Shown here one piece after another: positions 1 through 10,745 of a DNA stretch of 64,000 nucleotides. Made by a program: the position numbers and the translations under genes. The first letter of the stretch is position 1; every line of letters starts with the position of its first letter. Source of the stretch: Prorocentrum cordatum (lineage: Eukaryota > Sar > Dinophyceae > Prorocentrales > Prorocentraceae). Location of the stretch: positions 188,501 to 252,500 of the forward strand of contig CAUYUJ010014611.1 in NCBI GenBank assembly GCA_963575745.1, in the 5' to 3' direction. The notes below the pieces were generated by a model. That model was not told where the DNA came from. It did not search any database and was given only the letters and a program-made list of their open reading frames with translations.

Positions 1-120
1 CTCAAGATGGGCCCAAGGTAGCCCAAGGGAGCCCCAACAGGGGCTGAAGAGGGCCCCAAGACGGCCCCAAGAGCGCCCACGAGCGCTCCAAGAGTGGCCA
101 AATAGGGTCCCAAGACGCCC
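1..120. repeat. Degenerate CCAAGAGGGCCC-type block
   Basis: Short GC-rich words such as CCCCAAGACGGCCCCAAG recur every 10-20 bases without a strict period. The same texture returns near 2.3 kb, 6.6-7.4 kb and 10.3-10.7 kb. All frames stay open by composition, giving Trp/Gly/Leu/Pro-rich peptides, so the reading frames here are not evidence of coding. Confidence 0.6.
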
Positions 121-360
121 TTTTTAAGCCTCCGAATCCGCAAAAAGAGCCGAGGAGGATGGGGAGAATGCGCAGGGTTTGGCGAAAAGGAGGAAAAAGA
201 AACATGGAGGAAGGATAACTAATAACAGTATCATAGCGGCGATGCCAGAAAAGGCAACAAAGAGTTATCGCTAAATTGTCGGCTTGACCGTCCTGCCATT
301 CCGCCTGCATACCAGACTTCAAGGACCAAGGTGCATGGCGCGACGCGCCACTGCAGTCTG

Positions 361-389
361 GTATGTATGTATGTATGTATGTATGTATG

Positions 390-422
<33 letters not shown>
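361..422. repeat. TATG tetranucleotide plus TA dinucleotide microsatellite
   Basis: About eight TATG units run directly into about 14 TA units. Copy number is probably variable between strains. Confidence 0.95.
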
Positions 423-426
<4 letters not shown>

Positions 427-1466
427 CCAACGTGCCTTGCCCACGTAGTGTAACGCCCGGAAACTCCTGCATTTGAGAAGTAGCGCAAAACTCTGACCGA
501 AACAGGTCTCCAATCTAACGGAATGTCCGGGCGGTCCTGGCCCCTCCTGGGGTAGGCCACGTGACCGCCCCCGTGGCGAAAATGACTGGAAAACGTCACC
601 TGCAGTTTTCTTCATTTTTCTCGGCGGCGAGCGAGGGAGGAAAGGCCTTCTCAGAAGGTGGCGGGGCTTCTCAGAAACCCCCTGGCCTACTGATAAATCT
701 TCTCTCTGTGTCTTCAGGGAAGGCTTAGACAAATTCTCAAAGGCCGTGGGACTTCTGAGCCTTCTGAAAGGGCCCGCCCCTTCTCACTTCCCCTCCAGGC
801 TCGCAGCCGACAACAAGCTGGAGGCTACTGAACCCCGGCCACATGGAACGCAATGCTGACCAACACAAGTCCCCCAAATCAATGCTGGTAGCAGTGTGGG
901 TGGTCCAGTTGGGGTTCGATCCATCTGATCTACTCAAAGCCCCGAAGCCACTGACACCCCCAACAATATTTCGGCTGGTCTGGGGGGGGACATCTTGCAT
1001 TTCAAGGGTTCGAATGAACTGTGATGCAGTCCCTTCTCATAGTGTCGTTCGTCGTCGGCCTCTTTCGTCTGACATCGCCCTACTACCTCCCCAATTATCA
1101 CCCGAAAGCAGCAGAGCTGAACAGCAGTTTGCGATGATGCCCTTTGCTTTCTCCCAAGGGCCACTCGGAAACTTCGAAGACTGTCCTCGGACCACCGAAT
1201 CCAAGCCTTGAAGCGCGATGCGCGCTGACCAACAGCAAACAACGCTCGGTTGCACAATTTGGCCGTGTGATGAATGAACTTTGCTGCCTCTCCGGAAGAG
1301 TAAGCTAACGATGCATGTCTGCCTCGACCTGTACACGCAGCGTCCGCGAAAGGAAAAACCGTTACTGCTCGCGCCTGCAACCACCTGAAATGTGATCGCG
1401 ACGCATGGCTCACAGGAAACCACACGGACCAGGAACAACGAGGAAGAACACACAGGACAAGTGGAC
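423..1466. other. No recognisable feature
   Basis: Mixed-composition sequence with only short, overlapping reading frames on both strands. I see no protein family, RNA gene or repeat. Confidence 0.5.
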
Positions 1467-2027
1467 GTTGTGAGTGCGTGTGCGTGTGCGTGTGTGCGTG
1501 TGTGCGTGTGTGTGCATGTGTGCATGTGTGTGCGTGTGTGTGTGTGTGTACGTGTGTGTGTGTGTGTGTGCGCGCGCGTGCGCGTGCGCAAGTGCGTGTG
1601 CGTGTGCGTGTGCGCGTGCGTGTCGTGTGCGTGTGCGTGTGCGTGTGCGTGTGCGTGTGCGTGTGCGTGTGCGTGTCCGTGTGCGCGTGCGCGTGCGCGT
1701 GCGCGTGCGCGTGCGCGTGCGCGTGCGCGTGCGCGTGCGCGTGCGCGTGCGCGTGCGCGTGCGCGTGCGCGTGCGTGTGCGCGTTGCGTGTGTGCGTGTG
1801 CGTGCGTGTGCGTGTGCGTGTGCGTGTGCGTGTGCGTGTGCGTGTGCGTGTGCGTGTGTGTGTGTGTGCGTGTGTGTGTGTGTGTGTGTGCGTGTGTGTG
1901 TGTGTGTGTGTGCGTGTGCGTGTGCGTGTGCGTGTGCGTGTGCGTGTGCGTGCGTGGTGTGTGTGTGTATGTATGTGCGCGTGCGTCTGTGTCTGTGTCT
2001 GTGTCTGTGTGTGCGTGCGCGCGAGTA
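1467..2027. repeat. Long GT/GC alternating purine-pyrimidine tract
   Basis: About 560 bp of almost perfect purine-pyrimidine alternation, made of GTGTGC, GTGCGC and GT units. A pure GCGTGC core lies at about 1681-1780. All six frames are open (Cys/Val, Arg/Val, His/Thr, Arg/Ala strings), so the long reading frames here are composition artefacts. Confidence 0.95.
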
Positions 2028-3301
2028 AATCCCACCAGTTCTCTTGGCCGAGAATTGGTTTGGGGCGTTTTCTCTTCCAGCCTCCGTTCTTCTTTCTCTT
2101 CGGGCCTTTCGGGGAGGGGATTCGTGTTCCAACTGCCCCCTGTACCCTTTGGGTGTGCGGGAGCAGTCGCGGGCATATCGAACGTCCAAAACGGTCCTTA
2201 CGAAAAAGGCAACAACGCATGGTTGTGTTCATGCGGTTGGCCTTCTAGAAACAAAACGGTACAAATAGCCCCCAATGTTCTTAGATCGACAGCATCCAAA
2301 AATATCCCAAGACGGCGAAAAACGCCCCCAATTCAATGCCAAGAAACCCCAAGAGGGCCAAAAGAGGCCCCGACAGGCCCCCAACGCGCCCCAAGGTTTC
2401 CCCTCCCCCAAAAAAACGAAGGACAACCCAATATATCCAAAGCGGCAACTACGGGGTCCTGGCTCACTGAAGCCCCCCGAACTATCCCGATGATGCTACG
2501 TTCCCCCTTGTCATCGCTCAAGAATGGGCTGGTGGGGACGCGCAAAAATTTTCGAATGTTTGGTTCCTGATCCAGTTCCTCCTCCAAGTGTGTGGCAGTT
2601 CCCTAGCCACTACTCCATCGCATGCTCTTCCACACCCCAGATCGAAGCAACTCGCCCAGGCGTCGTTTCTGGATGGACTGGTGGGGTTACACCGTGCGAA
2701 ACGTCCAAACCAGAAACGACCAACCAGCTACGGATGGTGATGCGAATGCTGATGTTGATGCTGATGCTGATGCCGATGATCGGGACTCCCATGAGCGGTC
2801 GAGTTTGTGATAATGCGTCCCAGCTGGACCAAAAGCCCGCACTTCCATCCAGAAAAAAAACAGAATTGGTGGGAATGCGCATCTTTAGCAGCGCAGACAT
2901 ATTCCACCAGAGCTGGAACGTTGAAATATGTTGTCTGACGCTGAAACATAATGCAACATCTACACGCTGCTCATGTGGGACGATGTTTGCCATTCTTGTC
3001 CTTGGAAAGTGGCGTACGTTTCACATGCGATGAGCCACCATGCGATCTATGCCTGCTAGAGTGTGGCCTCTGCGTTTTGGCCGAAGCGCTGGCCCGCCGG
3101 CACTGATGGGTTTCATATTCCACCCGCGCGTCTGATCTACAGAAATGTCCGATCCCTCGGAATGTATCGGAGGCTGGTGGGCGAGATCGCAGTACAACGA
3201 AGACCCTCTACAAAGAAATCGTTTCGTTTCGTTCGTGTCGCGCGTGCGGGCGAAACGAAGGTGCGTGGGCGCGCGAAAGGGAGGAACCTGCCGCTGCTAG
3301 G
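2028..3301. other. No gene seen; small simple-repeat patches
   Basis: A CCCCAAGAGGGCC-like patch lies at about 2325-2410 and a GATGCT-type trinucleotide patch at about 2735-2785. The rest holds only short, unrelated reading frames. Confidence 0.5.
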
Positions 3302-3740
3302 GCGAAATCAAGACACATGGTTTTCCCCCGTCCGTCCGTCCGTCCAACGGTGGCCCTAGCGGTGTTCCGCGGCGTCCCGTGGTGCCCCGCGGCGTCCGCC
3401 GCTGCTAGGGCGAAGCCAGGACCAATGATTATCTCCCGTCCCCGTCCGTCCGACCGTCCGACGGTGGCCCCAGCACTGTCTCGCGGTGTCCCGCGGCGCC
3501 CCGTGGTGTCCCGCGGTGTCCGCCGCTGCTACGGCGCACTCAAGACAAATAATTCCCCCCCGTCCGTCCGTCCGTCCAGCGGTGGCTCGCGGTGTCCCGC
3601 GGTGTCCCGTGGTGTCCCGCGGTGTCCGCCGCTGTCGCGGCGAAATCAAGACAAATGATTTTCCCCGTCCGTCCGTCCGTCCGGCGGTGGCTCGCGTTGT
3701 CCCGCGGTGTCCTGTGGTGTCCCGCGGTGTCCCGTGGCGT
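3302..3740. repeat. Tandem repeat, four units of about 105-125 bp
   Basis: Each unit has a CGAAATCAAGACAAATGATT-like segment, then CCGTCCGTCCGTCC, a CGGTGGC word and several GGTGTCCCG words ending in CCGCCGCTG. Units start near 3302, 3411, 3534 and 3641. Confidence 0.85.
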
Positions 3741-4425
3741 GAGATCGATCGTGAAATCGATCATGAAATCGATACTGAGATCGGCGCGGTGCTCCGCGGT
3801 GTCCCGCGGCGTCCCAAAAAGTGAAATCGATAGTGAGATCCATTGTGAAATCGACAGGTGTTCCGTGGTGTCCCGTAGTGCCCCGTTGAGTGAAATCGAT
3901 AGTGATATCAATAGGGATATCGATATGGTGTCCCGTGGTGTCCTATGGTGTCCGTTTGAATGAGATCGAAAGTGAAACCGATGGTGAGACCGATCGTGAG
4001 ATCGAGAGGTGTCCCGCGGTGTCCCGCGGTGTCCCGTTTCCCGTTGAAAGAAATCGATGGTGAGATCGATCGTGAGATCGACAAGTGTCCCGCGGTGTCC
4101 AGCGGTGCCCCGTTGAGTGGGATGGATAATGAAGTCGATAATGGGATCGATAGTGAGATCGACGCGGTGCCCCGACGCGCCCCGTGGTGTCCCAAAAAAT
4201 TGAGATCGATGGTGAGATCGATAGTGAGATGGACAGGTGTCCCGCGGAGTCCCGTGGCGTCCCGTTGAGTGAAATCGATCGTGAAATCGAGGGTGGGATC
4301 GATAGTGAAATCGACGTGGTGTCCCGAGGTGTCTCGCGGTGTCCCGTGGCGCCCCGCTGAGCGAGATCGACGTGGGATCGATAGTGAAATCGATAGCGAA
4401 ATCGACCGTGAAATCGATTGACCGA
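3741..4425. repeat. Bipartite satellite alternating GGTGTCCCG and GTGAAATCGATA words
   Basis: Runs of GTGAAATCGAT-like 10-12-mers alternate with runs of GGTGTCCCGTGG-like 9-10-mers, giving blocks of roughly 100-130 bp. The GGTGTCCCG module is shared with the adjoining upstream repeat. Reading frames on both strands are repeat translations. Confidence 0.85.
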
Positions 4426-4716
4426 GGCGTTGCCCCCCCCCCCCCGCCGCCGCATCGCCTGGAGGGTGGTCGTATAGGTAGAATTGTGGCCGCGCTCGTC
4501 TAGGCGCCTACTCTTGGCGTCGCGCGCGGCCGCGCTGAGCGCGCGCGCTCTCTGGCGCTCTGTCTGCAGATCCTTCGCGCACTTCGAAAGATGAGAAGCG
4601 GCGGCGCTGAAAACCAACCTAGCCACCACAAGAATTCGTAGCGCCACTCTTTTCGTCAAACTCGTTGACCTGCTTCAGTACGGACGCGACGCCATCCGCC
4701 GAAGGTTATCTTGCCG

Positions 4717-5115
4717 TCAGAACCGTCGGCGCACATGCCAGCCTTGCCGTCGAAAAAGGAAGAGGCGCATCCAAAGTAGTTGCCACCGGATGGCTATGTT
4801 CAGGCTGGCCCTCAAGACGTTGAACACACGGGGGTTGTTCACCATGAGGGCGCTGCTGGCGAACACGAATTTGGATGTCCTCGGAAAAAAGGCGTCAAAG
4901 AAAGCAAAACATGAGGCACCAATGATATGGCGCACCGTGCTGTACGCATTGACCAAGGCTATCACTTTCTTGGTGAAGGCGTCCGAGAGCAGTCCTAAAC
5001 GCCGCAGGCGACAAGCAGCTTGCACGAAACCTTCAACGTGAGAGCCCAAGGCTTCCGAAGCACGCCGAAGCAAATTGCTATGTACCTCGTGAACGAGCAA
5101 GTGCGGCGCAGTCAT
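4717..5115 (-). CDS. Unknown possible coding segment (132 aa)
   Basis: I do not recognise this protein. The minus-strand frame is non-repetitive and of mixed amino-acid composition, with a central hydrophobic stretch (around HIIGASCFAFFDAFF). The plus strand also has an open frame over 4790-5041 whose upstream in-frame stretch is Cys- and Arg-rich, so the coding strand is undecided. It may be an exon, a decayed element or chance. No neighbour helps: repeats lie on both sides. Confidence 0.15.
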   Translation of the reverse strand: MTAPHLLVHEVHSNLLRRASEALGSHVEGFVQAACRLRRLGLLSDAFTKKVIALVNAYSTVRHIIGASCFAFFDAFFPRTSKFVFASSALMVNNPRVFNVLRASLNIAIRWQLLWMRLFLFRRQGWHVRRRF

Positions 5116-5200
5116 GGGCGAATGGGAAGCGAGTTGTTCAAATGTTGCGAAACGCGCGTGGTCTTACAACCTTGCCAGAGCCTTGTGTCAAAAAGGCTAC

Positions 5201-5310
5201 GGAAGTGATGCTGATGCTGATGCTGCTGTTGATGATGATGACGACGATGGCAATGATGCCGCACACGATGTGAATGGCCATGGTGCGGATGAAGATGATG
5301 AGGAAGTGTG
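5201..5310. repeat. GATGCT/GATGAT trinucleotide-type patch
   Basis: Imperfect GATGCTGATGCTGCTGTTGATGATGATGACGACGATG run. It translates to Asp-rich or His-rich peptides and carries no other signal. Confidence 0.7.
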
Positions 5311-6430
5311 CGCTCGCAGAAAATCGAAATCCCCGCCGTATTCCTGTTAAACAACACTTGGCTCTTCGTATGCGCTTGAACACTTTTGCTGTGTTGAGCG
5401 TGCTGAAAACCGAAATGTTGGGTGTTTTTGTTTTCTACGTGCGCGTGCGGAGGTTCTCACGTGGGCCGCGGAGTTGGCGTGGGCGCCGTGGTTTTTGAGT
5501 GTGTATGTGCTGTCCTTGCTGTCCTGAGTTCAGCGAGCGCGTGCAGAAATCTGGAAACTCTGTTGAACAGCAGAACGTCCCAACATGGTTTTAAAACCGA
5601 TTGCAATTAAATGATTTGGGCATGCGCGTGCGGTGACGCGCGCATGTGCCTCGCATCGCATATTTTTCGAAGGGGCTCTCAGGAAAACAACACTTCTTAG
5701 ATCAAAACATGCGCACCGCACAATTTTCTTTGACGAGGAAAACGGGGTCGATGTTGGCCACCTGCGCATGCTATGATTTGATATTCGACTGAGCGGTCGT
5801 GCGTAAAATAAACGGGTAAAAAACACGGCACGAGGCGGCGTCGAGGCGGCCACTTCTCGCCCCGGAACGCCAGTCGAGTCGGCTCACCGAGCGGCGACGA
5901 GGCGGCGACGACGGGCGGCCACAGGGCGTGAATACACGACACCAAACCAGCGCGTGAGGCGGCGACGAGGCGGCGACGGGCATCCACCTGGGCGACGATC
6001 GAAAACGGGTCTTGCGCGAGATGACGTAACGACCTTACGCGGCGGCTTGCGCGGGTCGCCGGCGCGGCACGCTTCATTGGAGACGAGGGCGCTTACGCGC
6101 GGCCTTACGCGGGCGGTTCGCGCGCCAATGTCGGTGAAGACGAACCCGGTTCTTTTGAGTCGCTCACTTGGCGAGAACCTGGAACACCCACTCGGTTGTG
6201 TAGGACACCAATCAGAACTCGACAGTGCAGGCGGTCTGGGGAAAAACACACCAGCGCTTGTTTTCTCAAATCTGGTCTCAAGCCCACGTCGCGCATGTTT
6301 GAGGTACTCTCAGAAGCCTACACATTGTAACTTGCCAGGTGCAGAAACGAGTAGATTAAAGTACAAGAAACTAATAGCTTGACTTGTCGAACCTTACACT
6401 TCTAAACATCTGTCCGTCACCGTTCAGCTG
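5311..6430. other. No gene seen; GAGGCGGCGACG-rich patch
   Basis: Around 5830-5990 the word GAGGCGGCGACG recurs about six times at irregular spacing. Otherwise this is ordinary mixed-composition sequence without recognisable coding or RNA features. Confidence 0.45.
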
Positions 6431-6572
6431 GGCACGAAGTGGAGTGTCCTCAGGTCCATTCCCATCGTCTGACTGCCCTCTGATGGGCCACATCGCCGCG
6501 GGGCACGACGTGGAGTGTCCTCAGGTCCATTTCCATCCTCTGACTGTTCTCTGATGGACCACATCCCGAGTT
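6431..6572. repeat. Two-copy tandem duplication of about 70 bp
   Basis: GGCACGAAGTGGAGTGTCC at 6431 recurs as GGCACGACGTGGAGTGTCC at about 6500. The following CAGGTCCATT and TGATGGRCCACATC parts are also shared. Confidence 0.85.
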
Positions 6573-6599
6573 CTGGGCGCTCCTGGGCGCTCGCCGCGT

Positions 6600-7390
6600 G
6601 ACTTCTCCCAAGGCTGGAAGGCCCTCGGGCTGGCCAGCGGGGCCTCTAAAAGGCTCCCAGGACGCCCAGCATGGCCTCAAGACGGCCCACGAGGCCCCCG
6701 AGATCCCTCAAGAGGGCCCCAAGAGGATCCTTGAGAGGGCCCAAATTTGCAAAAAAGAGTATTTACTCTCGGTTTCGGAAGCATTTCTAAGGCTCCCAGA
6801 CAGCCCTCGAGACTCCCAGGATCGCTCCAAGACGACCCCAGATGCTTTCAAGAAGACCCCAAGACGGCCCAAGAGGGCGCGAAGACTGCCCAACAGGCTG
6901 GCCCGAAGAGAGCCACAAGACGATGAACGAGCTGAGATTTCGAGCCCATCGCCCAAAGACGAACCCCGAGACCGCGAGCAATCTCCAACGAGGCCCTCAA
7001 GAGGCCCCAAGAGGCGGCAAAGAGTCCTTAGAAGGCCCTCGGGAAGCCCTAAGACGCCCCAAGAGGGCGGCTGCAAGAGGACCTCCAGGATGCCAAACTC
7101 ATTGATTTCTCTTAGGTTATTTTCTGATTTCAGCGTTCTCGCCTTCAAGGGGCCCGCAAGACGGCCCGAGAGGGCCCCAAGACAGCGCAATAGGCTCCCA
7201 AGACGGACCCAAAACGGACCCACGACCGCCCAAAGAGGGCCCCAAGACGGCCTTCGAAGGCCAAGAGGTCCCGTAGAGGCCTGCAAGAGCAAGAGGACAT
7301 CAGGAGGCCTTCAAGAGGCCCCAGGAGGCCCGCAAGAGGCCCCTCAGAGGCCTCAAGAGGCTTCCTGGAAGCCCCGAGGCCCCTAAAGCG
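6600..7390. repeat. Degenerate CCAAGAGGGCCC block (long)
   Basis: About 800 bp dominated by CCCAAGACGGCCC, CAAGAGGCCCC and CAAGAGG words. Long frames on both strands (Arg/Pro/Gln-rich on plus; Leu/Gly/Trp-rich on minus) reflect the repeat and are not called as genes. Confidence 0.7.
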
Positions 7391-7404
7391 CCTGGAGAGG
7401 CCTC

Positions 7405-7480
7405 TTCTTATTCCTCCTCCTTCTCCTCCGCCTCCTCCTCCTCCTCCTCCTCGTCCTCGTCATTCTTCTCCTCCTCCTCC
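7405..7480. repeat. CTC trinucleotide microsatellite, interrupted
   Basis: CTCCTCCTC run with TTC, CGC and GTC interruptions. Confidence 0.9.
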
Positions 7481-7514
7481 TCTTCCCTCTCTGCCTTCTG
7501 TCTCGTATTCTCCC

Positions 7515-7655
7515 CAGTGCTCCCCCAAGGGTATTCACAACGGCTGGGAGGAACACACAGCCCATTAGCTTGGCCAGACTTTGGCACAACGTTTGGCCGC
7601 ACGGGCATTTCCAAAAAGTAGGGGGCGGTGGTCATTCGCCGGAGGCGTCTTTCAT
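7515..7655 (+). repeat. Dispersed repeat, copy 1
   Basis: A segment of about 130 bp with ACACACAGCCCATTAGCTTG, TTTGGCACAACG, AGGGGGCGGTGGTCATTCGC and GGAGGCGTCTTTCATAG. The same words in the same order and strand recur at 22095-22225, and the final part again at 22440-22505. Confidence 0.75.
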
Positions 7656-8057
7656 AGCTGCGGAAAACAAACTTCAAAATATTCAAACTCACAAACGGAC
7701 GTTCACCTTCGACCTTTCCACGGTATTGAAAGTACACTCCCTCCGCACACCTTCTCGAGTTTCGGAGAAACTGTCTCCTCCTTTGATTCGTTACTTTGTC
7801 CGCCTGGAGCGTAAAACATCTCGTTTGGAGCGTACCCAGATATACCAGGGCGTGAATACAGCTACCGTTATGGTGTCCAGATGCTCGAACATGGCGCAAT
7901 GTAATGATACATATACGAAGACGTTGCTTGCGATAAGGACCAACAACTTGTACCAAACTCAGGGTGGTGCTGGGAGGTGTGCCTCGTGACGGCCAATGCG
8001 CGGGAGAGCACTCGCGGGGGGAGACTGAGGCGATCAGCGAGCGGATATTTTGAAGAG

Positions 8058-8235
8058 AAGAAAAAGCCGCATAAACATAAACGTGTGCCGCTCCGCGCGG
8101 ATTTCTTGGATCTGCGCTGGACCCCCTCCCTGGCGCGCGGAGCGCGCAAGGGGCGGCGCCGGAGGCGCTGCCGGGGGGCCTAACGCGGATCCCAAACATC
8201 CGCGCGGAGCGTTTACGTTTATGCCGTTTTTTCTT
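8058..8235. mobile_element. Short terminal-inverted-repeat (MITE-like) element
   Basis: The left end (8058-8103: AAGAAAAAGCCGCATAAAC, then CTCCGCGCGGAT) is repeated in reverse complement at the right end (8198-8235). The two arms of about 40 bp differ by a few substitutions and one 5-bp gap. The core of about 95 bp is GC-rich with a GGGGCGGCGCCGGAGGCG palindrome-like stretch, and there is no coding frame of its own. A diverged relative lies at about 46511-46688. No clear target-site duplication was found, so transposition is inferred from the structure and the second copy. Confidence 0.55.
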
Positions 8236-8239
8236 GTTC

Positions 8240-9450
8240 GATTGGGTGCAGTTATGCCAGGATCTGGCGCAAAGACGGCTGACCTCTTGTGGCCTTCCGC
8301 GCAGCCATCAAAAAAATGCGCCGCAATCCGCTTGATTCCCTTGCAGGGAGGGCACCAGCAGCCGAGCACGAGAGTTCTGACAGGACCGAACTGTGGCTGG
8401 CGACTCAGAAGTTTGGCCATCTGGACGTCTGCTGCACGTCCCTCATCAGGCCTCCGAATGGAATCACTGAGTTGTCCTGGGGCCTCTTCCGCTGTCCTGA
8501 GAGACCCCTTGGGCCAGTCTTGGGCCACCCTCGGGCCTTTCCGGCGCCCTCCTCGGCCACCTCGACGGCCTCTCTGGGCCCCAATGGCAGATTCCAGGAA
8601 CACGCTGGACAGCCCGCTGTTCGGCTGCAGCCTGCGCTCTCTCCCTGAAGCCGCCCCCGCTCGTCTGAGCTTGGAACGAAAGAGTCCCCGGCGCTTCCTG
8701 TCAGACGTAAGCTCAATTACTGCAACGCTTGCGAGCCGCCCGCTCCAGATTTGCGCCCAAAAGGACAACACTTCTGGCGTTTTGCGTCATTCGCCATTTC
8801 ACCCGTCGCTGTTACGACATCCAAACGAGAGTCGATTCGCGCTTCCAGGAGAGGCCAGAATCGAATCGATAAATCTGATGGGCGATCGAACTGACCCGGA
8901 TCGGCGGAAATCGGCAAGCTAGTAAGGCCTCCATCCGAAGTCGAGTCGAATCGGAACTGGAATCGATCAACATCGAATCAAATCGAGTCGGAGGAATCGA
9001 AATGAACCCTGCGCTTCAAATCATACGATGCATCCGCGCTCGCGCGGCCACGACCCCGTACTGAATACAGTGGTCCCGAGCTCGCGCAACCACTACCCCT
9101 TATGAAAACGACTCCCTGGCTCCGTCCCTTCCTCCGATTGCTACCCTTCCTTCCAACGCCGCCAACATGTCGGCAGACCATCCAACTAACTATCCGACCA
9201 TCCAAACAGCCTGCCCACGAGCAAGCCAGCCAAACAGCTGGCCAACTAACGAGGCTGCCAACGTGCAAACCCATTGGCAAATCAATCAAACAACCAATCC
9301 AGCCATGCAGGTGATAGAAGGGAGGGCCGGCGGGGGGGGCAGAAACCCTTCTGATAATTCCAAAGTCCACATAAAGCTTCGAGCGGCTTTTTCACGTCCC
9401 ACGCCCTCCCATGCCGCACTGGGGGGAGGAAGGGCAGTAGCGACGAAGAC
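8240..9450. other. No recognisable gene
   Basis: Open frames span 8050-8922 (plus) and 8034-8771 (minus) but resemble nothing I know. They run through the inverted-repeat element, which argues against coding. At about 8825-9000 the word GAATCGA recurs irregularly. Confidence 0.4.
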
Positions 9451-9505
9451 AGAGAGAGAGAGAGAGAGAAAAGGAGAGGGAGTGGAGAGAAGGAGGGAGA
9501 GATGA
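9450..9505. repeat. GA-rich microsatellite
   Basis: AGAGAGAGAGAGAGAGA run followed by GGAGAGGGAGTGGAGAGAAGG. Confidence 0.85.
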
Positions 9506-10255
9506 GACTGTCAACCACACGAACCAAGCTCCAAGGTAAAAGGCAATACCTTGGGAAGTCGATGCTGAAACAATTGCGTCGGCGCCCATGTTGACGAAAA
9601 TAGCTAAGAACAAATCTAAAAAGCAAAGATGCAAGGTCTGCCTTGCTGAAGAGTTCCATCATTGCCACCGTGGTTCACTGATGGAGGGGGAGAGGAGAGG
9701 GCAGGGGAGAGGGAAGTTGAGAGAACCCTCTGTATACATATAAAAGTATATACATACACGCCAGAAGTACATACATGTAGATGTTAGAGCCGCCACCGTG
9801 CCCCCTGGTACGTTGAGGCGTGGTAGAGCGCCAAGTGCTGTCTGACAGGGTGACTGCAGTCTTCTACAGGGGCCCCCACCTCTTCGGGAAGCGCCTCGCT
9901 GCGTGCACCGGCCATGCTCCCGTGGGGTCCTTCGGCGGCCATGGCGCCTCCCTGGGGCTCTCCAAGGTTTCCATGACGGGGGGAAGCAGACAAAAAGGCA
10001 CACACTGGTTGTTCCTCGCTGGCTACGGAACGATTTGGCCCTGTTGAAGGCCTTGTTGAAGCATCTCGGGGCTATCTTGGACCTGTCTGGAGGTTGTCTG
10101 GCCTTGTCTTGTTAGGCCTCGTATACTCCTGTCTTGTCGTGTTGTTGTTCCGTCTTGTCTAGCCTGATCTTGCACTGCCTGTTCTTGACCGTTTTGGAGG
10201 CGACAAAACGCGGGCCTCCCCTGGGTCTGGATAGGGGCCGCGAGCGGTCAAAGCT
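9506..10255. other. No recognisable feature
   Basis: Mixed sequence with a short TATACATA-rich patch at about 9730-9780 and CTTGTC words at about 10080-10190. Nothing coding can be supported. Confidence 0.45.
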
Positions 10256-10745
10256 TCCGAGATGGCTCCAAAATGGCCCAGCATTGCCTCCAAAATGGCT
10301 CAAGACAACCCAGCGTGGCTCAATATATTCACCAGCATGCCTCGAGGCCTGCAGACGGCCCTTAACGCCAGAGCCTGCTCATGATACCCCCGAGAGGCCC
10401 ACAACTCCAAAATTGTATAGTTGTCCGAACATGCGCACGCACCTTCTCACCATTTCGCTTCCCGCGGGCCTCAAGATGGCTCCAAACTCGCCCAGGAGAG
10501 CCTCCACAGAGAGGCCGTAAGGGTTCCACGACGGACTCCAAGATCCACAAGGGCGCTTCGCCCCAACAGGGCCCCAAGAAGCGATCTTTCTGATTCGAAA
10601 ATGGCAGCGCTAACTGACGCCGCCCCCGTTTTAAATTCGACGTCCTCCAAGATGGCCCTTCAAGGGCTCCCCGAAGCCACGACAGGAGTCCGAAGCAGCG
10701 GCCCCCAGGGCGTCCCAAAATTGGCCCCGATAAGCTTCGAATAGG
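10256..10745. repeat. Degenerate CAAGATGGCTCC / CCCAAGAGG block
   Basis: The words CAAAATGGC, CAAGATGGC and CCCCAAGA recur every 15-30 bases. The block belongs to the same texture class as 6600-7390. Confidence 0.55.

Noticed and set aside
309-362. ACCAGACT/AGTCTGGT inverted ends beside the TATG microsatellite
   Set aside because: Eight-base arms are too short to distinguish from chance, and no second copy is seen.
1392-2570. Several frames of 180-430 codons over the GT/GC tract
   Set aside because: All frames are open because of the dinucleotide tract; the peptides are two-residue alternations.
3302-4425. Regular repeats that might suggest a CRISPR array
   Set aside because: Units are contiguous and degenerate with no unique spacers, and the DNA is eukaryotic. 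The same holds for 11650-12430 and 32769-34690.
10285-10305. CCAAAATGGCTCAAG, resembling the 3' half of the spliced leader
   Set aside because: The leader has ATTTTGG here, not AAAATGG. The words come from the CAAAATGGC/CAAGATGGC texture repeat around it.
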